This document shows positions 26,950 to 34,900 of a DNA stretch of 64,000 nt, piece after piece. Each line of letters opens with the position of its first letter. Position 1 is the first letter of the stretch. The notes beneath the pieces were generated by a model. The model saw only the letters and a program-made list of their open reading frames with translations, ran no database searches and was not told the DNA's origin. The stretch comes from Streptomyces sp. NBC_00344. GTDB lineage: Bacteria > Actinomycetota > Actinomycetes > Streptomycetales > Streptomycetaceae. Location of the stretch: positions 2,863,501 to 2,927,500 of the forward strand of contig NZ_CP107996.1 of NCBI RefSeq assembly GCF_036088315.1, written 5' to 3'. Both the position numbers and the translations under genes were made by a program.

Positions 26950-27696
26950 GTGAACGGACCCGAGATCCATCTCGAATTCGCCCCCGAACTGCGCCTCTTC
27001 GTCCCGTCGGAGCGCCGTCAGGGACGCACCCCTGTGATCACCGACGGCCGGTCCACTCTTGGACATGTCATCGAGTCGATCGGCGTACCGCTCACCGAAG
27101 CGGGCCGGATCGTCGTCGACGGACATCCGGTCGGAGTCTCACACATTCCGGGCGCGGGCGAGTCGGTCGAGGTGCACGCGGTGGAGCGCCCCCAGCGGGT
27201 GCCGGGCGCCCCGCTCCGATTTCTGCTCGATGTCCATCTCGGCACCCTGGCGCGGCGGCTGCGCCTGCTGGGCGTGGACGCGGAGTACTACAGCGAGGAC
27301 ATCGGCGACCCGGCGCTGGCCGGCTGCTCCGCCCGCGAGCGACGGGTCATGCTGTCGCGTGACCGGGGACTGCTGCGCCGCCGGGAACTGTGGGCCGGCG
27401 CCTATGTCTACAGCGACCAGCCCGACGAGCAACTCCGGGACGTACTGAGCAGGTTCGCCCCCGGGCTCGCGCCATGGACCCGCTGCACCGCCTGCAACGG
27501 CGATCTCGCCCCAGCCTCGAAGGACAGTGTGCGGGACCGAATCGAAGGCGGCACCGAACGCTCGCACGACGTCTTCGCCCAGTGCATCGCCTGCGAACGG
27601 GTCTACTGGCGGGGCGCTCACCACCACCGCCTGGAGGCGATCGTGGCCGAGGCGCTGCGCGAATTCAGCCCAGTGCCCCGCTCCGCAGACGGCTGA
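26950..27696 (+). CDS. Mut7-C RNAse domain protein with a ubiquitin-like N terminus
   Basis: 248 residues. The N-terminal 80 residues have the MoaD/ThiS-like ubiquitin fold expected of the Mut7-C_ub family; the C-terminal part is the Mut7-C PIN-like domain (LLDVHLGTLARRLRLLGVDA, MLSRDRGLLRRREL) with a zinc ribbon formed by RCTACNGDL and QCIACERVYW cysteine pairs. Predicted RNase; its RNA target is unknown. GTG start at 26950. Its last 32 bases overlap the end of the convergent MarR gene. Confidence 0.85.
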   Translation: MNGPEIHLEFAPELRLFVPSERRQGRTPVITDGRSTLGHVIESIGVPLTEAGRIVVDGHPVGVSHIPGAGESVEVHAVERPQRVPGAPLRFLLDVHLGTLARRLRLLGVDAEYYSEDIGDPALAGCSARERRVMLSRDRGLLRRRELWAGAYVYSDQPDEQLRDVLSRFAPGLAPWTRCTACNGDLAPASKDSVRDRIEGGTERSHDVFAQCIACERVYWRGAHHHRLEAIVAEALREFSPVPRSADG

Positions 27697-28168
27697 TCTG
27701 CCGGGCGCTGAGGTCCACGGTCCGCTGCATGTGCGCGGTGAGCAGGGCGATTTCCTCGTCGTCGTAGGTGTCGAACATGGCGAACCAGTCGCGGTTCAGC
27801 TGCGACCAGACCGCGCCGACCTCCGCCATCCGCTCAGGAACGGTGACGACGAGGACCTTCCGCCGATCCGCTGAATCGCGCCGGCGCGTGACATAGCCCG
27901 CGCGCTCCAGCCGGTCGACGAGCCGGGTCGCGGACCCCGTGGTGAGTCCGGTCAGTTCCGCGATCCGCCCGGTGGTGACCGGATCGCGTTCCAGCCCCAG
28001 CAGGTTGAGGCACTGCAGATCGGTGGGGTGCAATTGCAGATGGTCGGCCATCGCCTGGTTGAACAGCGCATAGGCAGCCATGTACCGGCGCGCTGTGACA
28101 CCCAGCTCGGCCACCAGGGCTTCCCGGTGCCCCGCCTGACGCGCCGGATCGCGCACATCCTGTGTCAT
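27665..28168 (-). CDS. MarR family transcriptional regulator
   Basis: 167 residues with a MarR winged HTH (TTGRIAELTGLTTGSATRLV, then GYVTRRRDSADRRKVLV wing) flanked by dimerisation helices. ATG at 28168. Convergent with the Mut7-C gene, overlapping it by 32 bases. Its target is not clear; the NmrA-like gene 1 kb away, with a palindrome upstream, is a candidate. Confidence 0.88.
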   Translation of the reverse strand: MTQDVRDPARQAGHREALVAELGVTARRYMAAYALFNQAMADHLQLHPTDLQCLNLLGLERDPVTTGRIAELTGLTTGSATRLVDRLERAGYVTRRRDSADRRKVLVVTVPERMAEVGAVWSQLNRDWFAMFDTYDDEEIALLTAHMQRTVDLSARQISRLRSGALG

Positions 28169-28235
28169 GCAGAAAGTGTACGACGCAGAAGTGTGTGGCG
28201 GCCCGTGCCTGCCGGGCCCGGCACCCGGAGCACCC

Positions 28236-28868
28236 TCATGGCTGCTCGGCGGTCAGGTAGCGCTGGATCGTGGGGCCGAGCCAGGCGACCACTTCGTCCC
28301 TGGTCATGTCGACGATGGGCGGGAAGCGCAGGATGTAGCGGGCCATGGCCATCCCCAGGATCTGGGCGGCCACCAGTGCCGCCCGGGCGGGAGCCTGCTC
28401 CGGGTCGGGACAGACCCCATCGGCGATGGGCCCGAGCTGCTGTCTGAGGATGCCCTGCATCCGCTCGGCCCCCGCGGGATTGGTCACACCGACCCGCAAC
28501 AGGGCCACGAGCACATCGTCCTGCTCCCAGCGGTCGACGAAGTGCGAGGCCAGCACGGCGCCGATGTGCCTGCCCGGCAGTGCACCGAATGCACCCACAG
28601 CACCAGGGCCGCTCTCGCCCATCCCGGTGAGCTCGGTGAGCTCAGGAAGCCGCAGGTCGAATTCCGAAGCGGCGGCGAACAGGGCCTCCTTGTTGCCGAA
28701 GTAACGCATCACCATCGACGGATCGATCCGCGCGTCCCGCGCTATGGCCCGGATGGTCGCGCGCTCGTACCCGTCGGCGGCGAACCGCTCCCGGGCAGCT
28801 TCGAGGATCACTGCCTTGGTCGCTTCGGACGAACGCCTGGGAGGCGCCGGAGACCGGGTGTCGTTCAT
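28236..28868 (-). CDS. TetR family transcriptional regulator
   Basis: 210 residues. HTH segment AVILEAARERFAADGYERAT then DARIDPSMVMRYFGNKEALF, followed by a helical ligand domain. ATG at 28868. Divergent from the FAD monooxygenase gene with four matching palindromes in the shared intergenic region, so it very probably represses itself and the monooxygenase, which suggests the ligand is the enzyme's substrate or a related compound. Confidence 0.88.
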   Translation of the reverse strand: MNDTRSPAPPRRSSEATKAVILEAARERFAADGYERATIRAIARDARIDPSMVMRYFGNKEALFAAASEFDLRLPELTELTGMGESGPGAVGAFGALPGRHIGAVLASHFVDRWEQDDVLVALLRVGVTNPAGAERMQGILRQQLGPIADGVCPDPEQAPARAALVAAQILGMAMARYILRFPPIVDMTRDEVVAWLGPTIQRYLTAEQP

Positions 28869-28882
28869 GACATCCACTGTAT

Positions 28883-28967
28883 GCCAACACCCGTTGGCCA
28901 ACAAGTGTTGACATCGACCGGCCTCTGGCCTACGTTTGCCAACAAGCGTTTGCCAACGTGTGTTGGC
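28883..28967. promoter_or_regulatory. Four operator-like palindromes (GCCAAC-N4-GTTGGC)
   Basis: Four 16-bp boxes lie between the TetR and monooxygenase genes: 28883-28898 and 28952-28967 are perfect GCCAAC-N4-GTTGGC; 28897-28912 (ends GTTGAC) and 28938-28953 (ends GTTTGC) are one or two bases off. They are arranged as two overlapping pairs, each with a 14-base offset. Most likely binding sites for the adjacent TetR regulator controlling both divergent promoters. Confidence 0.75.
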
Positions 28968-29022
28968 AGAGGCTTTCCGGGTTCATGTGCACGTCGGTTC
29001 AGGAGTGGCTCAGGAGGCCGTC

Positions 29023-30468
29023 ATGACAGGCAAGCCCACCAGCAGCAGCAACACCACCGACGTCCTCGTCGTGGGCGCAGGCCCCACCGGACTCCTGCTC
29101 GCAGGCGATCTCGCCGCAGTAGGCCTGAGCGTCACACTCGTCGAGCGCCGCCCGCGCGAGACCGGCAATCTGACCCGCGCCTTCGCCGTCCATGCCCGCA
29201 CCCTGGAAATGCTCGACGCCCGCGGCCTCACCGACGAGCTGATACGGAGGGGCGAGATCGTCCGCAGGATGCACCTGTTCGGCCGTCTCTCCCTCGATCT
29301 CGGCCGGCTGCGCACCCGCTTCCCCTACCTGCTCGTCACCCCGCAGTACGAGGTCGAGCACCTGCTGGAGCGCCGGGCCCGGTCGGCGACCGTGGACTTC
29401 CGGTACGACACCCGGCTCGTCGGCCTCCGGCAGGACGCCGATTCCGTCACCGCAGAGGTCCGGGGCGAAGACGACGCCCTGACCACCCTCCGCGCCCGTT
29501 ATCTCGTCGGCACGGACGGTATGCGCAGCGCGGTCCGCGAGGCACTCGGACTCCCCTTCCCCGGCACTTCCGTCATCCGCTCCATCGTGCTCGCGGACGT
29601 ACGCCTGGCCCGGGAACCGGAAGCGCTCCTCAGCGTCAGGGGCAACGGCGAGGCCTTCACCGTCATCGCCTCCTTCGGCGACGGCTGGTATCGCGTGATG
29701 GGCTGGAACCGCAACCGCCAGGTCCCCGATTCCGAGCCCGTCGAGCTCGATGAGGTCCGCGAGATCACCCGCGCGGCCCTCGGCACCGACCTCGGCATGC
29801 ATGAAGCCCGCTGGATCTCCCGTTTCCACAGCGACGAACGCCAGGCCCCTGCGTACCGGGCGGGACGGGTCTTCCTCGCCGGAGACGCCGCCCATGTCCA
29901 TTCGCCGGCCGGCGGACAGGGCATGAACACCGGCATCCAGGACGCCGCGAACCTCTCCTGGAAAATCGCCGCCGTGCTGAAGGGGCACTCACCTGCCGCC
30001 CTGCTGGACACCTACGAATCGGAGCGGCACCCGGTCGGCAGGGCGGTGCTCCGCAGCAGCGGCGCCCTCGTCCGCCTCGCCATGGCGCACACCCCGCTCC
30101 AGCGCGCGGCACGGTCGGTCTGCGCTCAGCTCGTCAACACCGTCCGGCCGGCCTCCGCCAAGGCCATGCAGATGGTCTCCGGCATCGGCATCTCCTATCG
30201 AGCGGAGCGCGGGGCCCACCGCCTCACCGGCAAGCGGGCGCCCGACCTGGAGCTCGCAGAAGGCCGCCTCCACACCTTGCTGCGGAACGCCTCTCCCGTC
30301 CTGATCACCCCGGCAGGCCGGACCCCCGACCTCCCCGCCCATGTCATATCCGCCCACTGGCCCGGCGCCCGCCGCACCTCCCTTCTGGTCCGCCCCGACG
30401 GCTATATCGCCTGGGCCGGCGAGAAGGAGGACACCGGCGATCGGCTCGCACACCTGCTGGGTGTCTGA
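29023..30468 (+). CDS. FAD-dependent monooxygenase (group A, PheA/TfdB-like)
   Basis: 481 residues. FAD/NAD(P)H motifs of class A flavoprotein hydroxylases: VLVVGAGPTGLLLAGDLA near the N terminus, YLVGTDGMRSAVREALG (DG motif), and FLAGDAAHVHSPAGGQGMN (GD motif). A thioredoxin-like C-terminal region is present as in phenol hydroxylase-type enzymes. Hydroxylates an aromatic or polyketide-like substrate with NAD(P)H and O2. ATG at 29023 follows CAGGAGG. Divergent from, and probably repressed by, the TetR gene. Confidence 0.9.
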   Translation: MTGKPTSSSNTTDVLVVGAGPTGLLLAGDLAAVGLSVTLVERRPRETGNLTRAFAVHARTLEMLDARGLTDELIRRGEIVRRMHLFGRLSLDLGRLRTRFPYLLVTPQYEVEHLLERRARSATVDFRYDTRLVGLRQDADSVTAEVRGEDDALTTLRARYLVGTDGMRSAVREALGLPFPGTSVIRSIVLADVRLAREPEALLSVRGNGEAFTVIASFGDGWYRVMGWNRNRQVPDSEPVELDEVREITRAALGTDLGMHEARWISRFHSDERQAPAYRAGRVFLAGDAAHVHSPAGGQGMNTGIQDAANLSWKIAAVLKGHSPAALLDTYESERHPVGRAVLRSSGALVRLAMAHTPLQRAARSVCAQLVNTVRPASAKAMQMVSGIGISYRAERGAHRLTGKRAPDLELAEGRLHTLLRNASPVLITPAGRTPDLPAHVISAHWPGARRTSLLVRPDGYIAWAGEKEDTGDRLAHLLGV

Positions 30469-30495
30469 CGGCCGGCCGCATGCCACAGTGCGGTC

Positions 30496-30831
30496 ATGCT
30501 GATCGCCCGTTCCGCTGCCCTCTTCGTGCTTGCCGCGCTCTTCGAGATCGGCGGCGCCTGGCTCGTCTGGCAGGGGGTGCGGGAGCACCGCGGCTTGATC
30601 TGGATCGGCGGCGGGGTCATCGCTCTCGGCATCTACGGTTTCGTCGCCACGCTCCAGCCCGACGGCGAATTCGGACGGATCCTCGCCGCGTACGGCGGTG
30701 TTTTCGTGGCCGGCTCCATCGTCTGGGGCATGGTCGCCGACGGCTACCGCCCCGATCGCTGGGATGTGATCGGAGCACTGATCTGCCTGTCAGGCATGGC
30801 AGTGATCATGTACGCACCGCGCGGCCGCTGA
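30496..30831 (+). CDS. YnfA family membrane protein
   Basis: 111 residues with four transmembrane helices ([76 protein letters not shown]). Matches the YnfA/UPF0060 family, small multidrug-resistance-related proteins; a transporter role is assumed. ATG at 30496, 27 bases past the monooxygenase stop, so it may share the transcript and export a related compound. Confidence 0.9.
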   Translation: MLIARSAALFVLAALFEIGGAWLVWQGVREHRGLIWIGGGVIALGIYGFVATLQPDGEFGRILAAYGGVFVAGSIVWGMVADGYRPDRWDVIGALICLSGMAVIMYAPRGR

Positions 30832-30916
30832 CCTCCCGTCGAAGTGGCCCGACCGGCCCGGGACCCCACCCGCATATCCTGTCCGTGAATCGACCGTATG
30901 CCCGAGGAGCAGCCCC

Positions 30917-31690
30917 ATGACCGCCGCGCCCGCAGCCACCAACCGCATCGCCGTCGTCACAGGAGCGAGCAGCGGCATCGGCGCCGCCACCGCACGGCAA
31001 CTCGCGGCGGCCGGTTACCGCGTCGTGCTCACCGCCCGCCGCAAGGACCGCCTCGAAGCCCTGGCGGCGGAGATCAACGCGGCGGGCCACCAGGCCACCG
31101 CCTACGCCCTGGACGTCACGGACCGGCCGGCCGTCGCGGCTTTCGCCCGCGCCTTCCCCACCATCGGCGTCCTGGTCAACAACGCCGGCGGCGCGCTCGG
31201 CGCGGACCCGGTGGCCACCGGCGACCCCGACCAGTGGCGGCAGATGTACGAGACCAACGTCATCGGCACCCTCAACCTCACCCAGAGCCTGCTCCCCGCC
31301 CTGATCGCGGGCGGCGACGGCACGGTGGTCATCCTCTCCTCCACCGCCGGCCACGCCACCTACGAAGGCGGCGGCGGCTATGTGGCAGCGAAGAACGGCG
31401 CCCGCGTCATCGCCGAGACGCTGAGGCTGGAGATCGTCGGACAGCCGGTACGAGTGATCGAGATCGCCCCCGGAATGGTGAAGACCGAGGAGTTCGCCAC
31501 CACCCGGTTCGGAGGCGACGAGGAGAAGGCCGCCAAGGTCTACGCGGGCGTGGCCGAGCCCCTGACAGCCGAGGACGTGGCGGACACCATCACCTGGGCG
31601 GTCACCCGCCCCAGCCATGTCAACATCGATCTCCTGGTGGTCCGTCCCCGCGCGCAGGCATCCAACTCCAAGGTGCACAGGGAGCTGTGA
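30917..31690 (+). CDS. Short-chain dehydrogenase/reductase (YdfG-like)
   Basis: 257 residues. Classical SDR: VVTGASSGIGAATARQLAAA Rossmann motif, NNAGG, catalytic Ser in ILSSTAG and Y-x3-K in GGYVAAKNG, with the downstream IEIAPGMVKTEEF. Related to YdfG-type NADP-dependent serine/3-hydroxy acid dehydrogenases. ATG at 30917. Confidence 0.9.
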   Translation: MTAAPAATNRIAVVTGASSGIGAATARQLAAAGYRVVLTARRKDRLEALAAEINAAGHQATAYALDVTDRPAVAAFARAFPTIGVLVNNAGGALGADPVATGDPDQWRQMYETNVIGTLNLTQSLLPALIAGGDGTVVILSSTAGHATYEGGGGYVAAKNGARVIAETLRLEIVGQPVRVIEIAPGMVKTEEFATTRFGGDEEKAAKVYAGVAEPLTAEDVADTITWAVTRPSHVNIDLLVVRPRAQASNSKVHREL

Positions 31691-31695
31691 CACGG

Positions 31696-31730
31696 CTCGG
31701 TCCCCGGGATCCAGGATCCCGGGGACCGAG
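31696..31730. terminator. Bidirectional terminator between SDR and rtcB
   Basis: Perfect 17-bp inverted repeat, CTCGGTCCCCGGGATCC (31696-31712) and its complement (31714-31730), between two convergent genes. Confidence 0.7.
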
Positions 31731-31738
31731 GCCGGCAG

Positions 31739-32932
31739 TCAGCCCTTCACACACACGACCTGCTTCAGCTTGGCCACGACCTCGACCAGGTCACTCTGCT
31801 GCCCGATGACCTGCTCGATCGACTTGTACGCACCCGGGATCTCGTCCACGACGCCGGAGTCCTTGCGGCACTCCACACCCCGTGTCTGCTCCTCCAGATC
31901 CTGGGTCGAGAAACGGCGCTTGGCAGCGTTCCGGCTCATCTTCCGGCCCGCGCCGTGCGAGGCCGAGTTGAAGGCCTTCTCGTTCCCCAGACCCTTCACG
32001 ATGTACGAACCGGTGCCCATCGAGCCCGGGATGATCCCGAACTCGCCGGAACCGGCGCGGATCGCGCCCTTCCTGGTGACCAGCAGATCCATGCCCTCGT
32101 ACCGCTCCTCCGCCACGTAGTTGTGATGGCAGCTGATGACCGGCTCGAAGGCGACCCGGGCCTTCTTGAATTCCTTGCTGACCGCGTCCTGGAGAAGGCC
32201 CATCATGATGGCGCGGTTGTGCTTCGCATACTCCTGCGCCCAGAACAGGTCGTTCCGGTACGCCCCCATCTGCGGAGTATCCGCGATGAACACCGCCAGG
32301 TCGCGATCGACCAGACCCTGGTTGTGTGCCAGCTTCTGCGCGATTCCGATGTGGTGGTCCGCCAGCTCCTTGCCGATGTTCCGGGAACCGGAGTGCAGCA
32401 TCAGCCAGACAGCACCGGCCGAATCGATGCAGACCTCGACGAAGTGATTCCCGCTGCCCAGCGTTCCCATCTGCTTCAGCGCCCGGCCCTGACGGAATTT
32501 GACGGCTTCCGCGATCCCGTCGAACCGTGCCCAGAAATCGTCCCAGCCCCCCGTCGGGAGCCCCCGCACCCGGCCCGGGTCGACCGGGTCGTCGTGCATC
32601 CCGCGGCCGACGGGAATCGCCCGCTCGATCCTGGAGCGCAGCCGCGACAGATCCCCCGGAAGATCGTTGGCCGTGAGTGACGTCTTCACCGCCGACATCC
32701 CGCAGCCGATGTCCACTCCGACCGCCGCCGGACAGACAGCCCCGTGCATGGCGATCACGGAGCCGACCGTCGCGCCCTTGCCGTAGTGCACATCGGGCAT
32801 CACGGCCAGGCCCTTGATCCAGGGGAGGGTGGAGACATTGCGCAGCTGCTGCATCGCGGCGTCCTCCACAGTGGAAGGGTCGGCCCACATGCGGATGGGA
32901 ACCTGCGCACCCGGAACCTCTACATACGACAT
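31739..32932 (-). CDS. rtcB: RNA-splicing ligase RtcB
   Basis: 397-residue GTP- and Mn-dependent RNA ligase joining 2',3'-cyclic phosphate or 3'-phosphate ends to 5'-OH ends, used in RNA repair and tRNA ligation. Metal-binding blocks: MPDVHYGKGATVGSVIA, GVDIGCGMSAVKTSL, GTLGSGNHFVEV and the guanylylated histidine in SASHGAGRKMSR. ATG at 32932 with GGGGAG ribosome binding site. No archease or RtcA gene nearby, so it acts alone here. Confidence 0.93.
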   Translation of the reverse strand: MSYVEVPGAQVPIRMWADPSTVEDAAMQQLRNVSTLPWIKGLAVMPDVHYGKGATVGSVIAMHGAVCPAAVGVDIGCGMSAVKTSLTANDLPGDLSRLRSRIERAIPVGRGMHDDPVDPGRVRGLPTGGWDDFWARFDGIAEAVKFRQGRALKQMGTLGSGNHFVEVCIDSAGAVWLMLHSGSRNIGKELADHHIGIAQKLAHNQGLVDRDLAVFIADTPQMGAYRNDLFWAQEYAKHNRAIMMGLLQDAVSKEFKKARVAFEPVISCHHNYVAEERYEGMDLLVTRKGAIRAGSGEFGIIPGSMGTGSYIVKGLGNEKAFNSASHGAGRKMSRNAAKRRFSTQDLEEQTRGVECRKDSGVVDEIPGAYKSIEQVIGQQSDLVEVVAKLKQVVCVKG

Positions 32933-33094
32933 AACTCCCCAATTCCCCCGAAAGACCTGTAACAGAAAAACACGCAGCAATGCCCGCGAAAGCGACAGCG
33001 GACCGGCATGTACACCAGTGCGTGCGATAGACATTGTGTCCGGCCACCGCCATCGGGCGGTATCCGTTTTCCGTCCCGAAGGGAGCCTCGGACA

Positions 33095-33922
33095 GTGCAG
33101 CGAAGGGCGTACGTACCCGGCTTGGTGCTGCTCGCAGCGCTCGTCACGAGCTGCACATCGGGCTCTGCGGACGGTGGTTCCCCCATCGACGCGAAGCCCG
33201 GCGAGACCACACCCGCCGCGGCGCCGGGAAAGTATCTGACACTGCCCGAGCCGTGCGGCGCCGGTGACCAGGGGGTGCTCAAGGACATGTTCCCCGGGGT
33301 CGCGGGCCTGTCCGAGGAGCAGCAGGAGAAGGTGTACGCGGGCACGCCCGAGCCCACCTTCGACACCGACCGCCGGGTCGGCTGCCGCTGGAAGGGCAGC
33401 AGCGCCACCGCCTCGCACCGGCTGTACGTCGACATGGAGCGTGTCGTGAGCTACGACAACGCAGTCAGCGATGACGACCGGGCGAAGGCGCTGTACGACC
33501 AGAAGGAGACCGCCGCGGACCTGCCCGGCTCCGGCACCCCGTCGGGAACATCCAGCGCGTCCCCCGGGGTCGACACCACGGATTCAAAGCAGCCCCCCGG
33601 CCCGGACGGCTCCAGCAGCTCCAGCAGCCCGGACGGCTCCGGCAGCACGGACGGCTCCAGCGGGCCCCAGAGCTCCGACGACCTCCAGTCACGGGTGCTC
33701 GACGACCTCGGAAGCGCCGCCTTCATCGACGACATCCCGTCCGCGCCGAACGCAGGCACCCAGCAGCGCACCATTCGGGTGGTCTTCCGCGAGTCGAATG
33801 TCCTCGTCACGGTCGAGTACAGCGAGCAGCCCACCGGGTCGTCCCAGTTGCCGGAAAGCAAGGACCTCCAGGACCGGGCTCAGGCCATGGCCCACAAACT
33901 CGCCGACCAGATCAGCGAATAG
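33095..33922 (+). CDS. DUF3558-type lipoprotein
   Basis: 275 residues. Signal peptide with a lipobox-like end (ALVTSC), then a domain with the spacing of DUF3558 (conserved Cys in LPEPCGAG and GCRWKG) interrupted by a long Ser/Gly/Pro/Asp low-complexity insert (about residues 148-190). GTG at 33095 after a GAAGGGAG ribosome binding site. Exported surface protein of unknown function; a related lipoprotein gene follows. Confidence 0.8.
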   Translation: MQRRAYVPGLVLLAALVTSCTSGSADGGSPIDAKPGETTPAAAPGKYLTLPEPCGAGDQGVLKDMFPGVAGLSEEQQEKVYAGTPEPTFDTDRRVGCRWKGSSATASHRLYVDMERVVSYDNAVSDDDRAKALYDQKETAADLPGSGTPSGTSSASPGVDTTDSKQPPGPDGSSSSSSPDGSGSTDGSSGPQSSDDLQSRVLDDLGSAAFIDDIPSAPNAGTQQRTIRVVFRESNVLVTVEYSEQPTGSSQLPESKDLQDRAQAMAHKLADQISE

Positions 33923-33998
33923 GCCGTCGCCCACCGCCCCCGGCGTACCGTTGCGGCCCGGACCGAACGCCCCCGTACGACACATGAGCGAAGGAACC

Positions 33999-34703
33999 AT
34001 GCACCGATCAGCCCCGCGACTCACCCGCCTTCTCGCCTGTGCAGCCGTCCCCGTGATGCTCGTCGTCGCCGGCTGCTCATCGGACTCCGGCAGCAAGAAG
34101 GATTCCAGCGCGTCCAGCACCCCCGGCCCTTCGAAGTCCCCCACGGTCGCGAAGGCCGTGTTCGCCAAGCTGCCCGACGCCTGTAAGTCGATCTCGTCGA
34201 AGACGGTCGGGGACCTGGTCCCCAAGGCGAAGGACAAGTCAGGGACGGAGGACAAGTCGAGCGATCTGTCCGCCCGCTCGGGCTGTTCGTGGAACGGCCT
34301 GGAGAGCAAGGGCACCAAGGGTTCCCAGTACCGCTGGCTCTCCGTCTCGTATCTGCGGTACGACTCGGACGCGACGCTCGGCAGCGGCGCCGACCGCGCC
34401 GGGCAGCAGTACGCCAAGGCGGTCGCCGACGCCAAGGCCACGGACGGTGCCAAGAACGTCAAGACGGCGCCCGCCACCGGTCTCGGCAACGCGGCCACCA
34501 CGGTCACCTACGAGCAGCACAAGACCGACACGGACTTCACGTATGCGGTGGTCATCGCCCGTACGGAGAACGTGGTCGTCGTCGTCAACCACAACGGCGC
34601 CGGTTACGAGGGCTCCAAGTCCCCTTCGGCCGGCGATATGACGAAGGGCGCGCAGACCGCCGCCAAGGAGGCAGTGGCGTCGGTCGCCACGGCCAACAAA
34701 TAG
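33999..34703 (+). CDS. DUF3558-type lipoprotein
   Basis: 234 residues. Signal peptide with lipobox VVAGCSS, a short Ser/Lys linker, then the DUF3558 domain with paired cysteines in LPDACKSI and SGCSWNGL. ATG 33999 follows GAAGGAA; an upstream in-frame ATG at 33984 is possible. Resembles the preceding lipoprotein, suggesting a tandem duplication. Confidence 0.8.
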   Translation: MHRSAPRLTRLLACAAVPVMLVVAGCSSDSGSKKDSSASSTPGPSKSPTVAKAVFAKLPDACKSISSKTVGDLVPKAKDKSGTEDKSSDLSARSGCSWNGLESKGTKGSQYRWLSVSYLRYDSDATLGSGADRAGQQYAKAVADAKATDGAKNVKTAPATGLGNAATTVTYEQHKTDTDFTYAVVIARTENVVVVVNHNGAGYEGSKSPSAGDMTKGAQTAAKEAVASVATANK

Positions 34704-34900
34704 TCGGCGAGCGTTCGGCGATCACTCGGCGAGCGGCCGTCGAGCACTTCCCCGGCAGCCGTCGAACAACAGACGAGTAGTCCGTTTTGCGGAGCCCGGC
34801 CGTCCTCGGATGCCGGGCTCCCGGCGTACCCGCGCAACACTGCCCGCACACATGTGCCAGGCTGTGCCCGCCAGATGTCGAAATCAGGAGGGGATCGCGG

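Noticed and set aside
33560..33680. Ser/Gly/Asp-rich repeats in a DUF3558 gene as a possible CRISPR-like array
   Set aside because: In-frame coding low complexity with no constant-length spacers.
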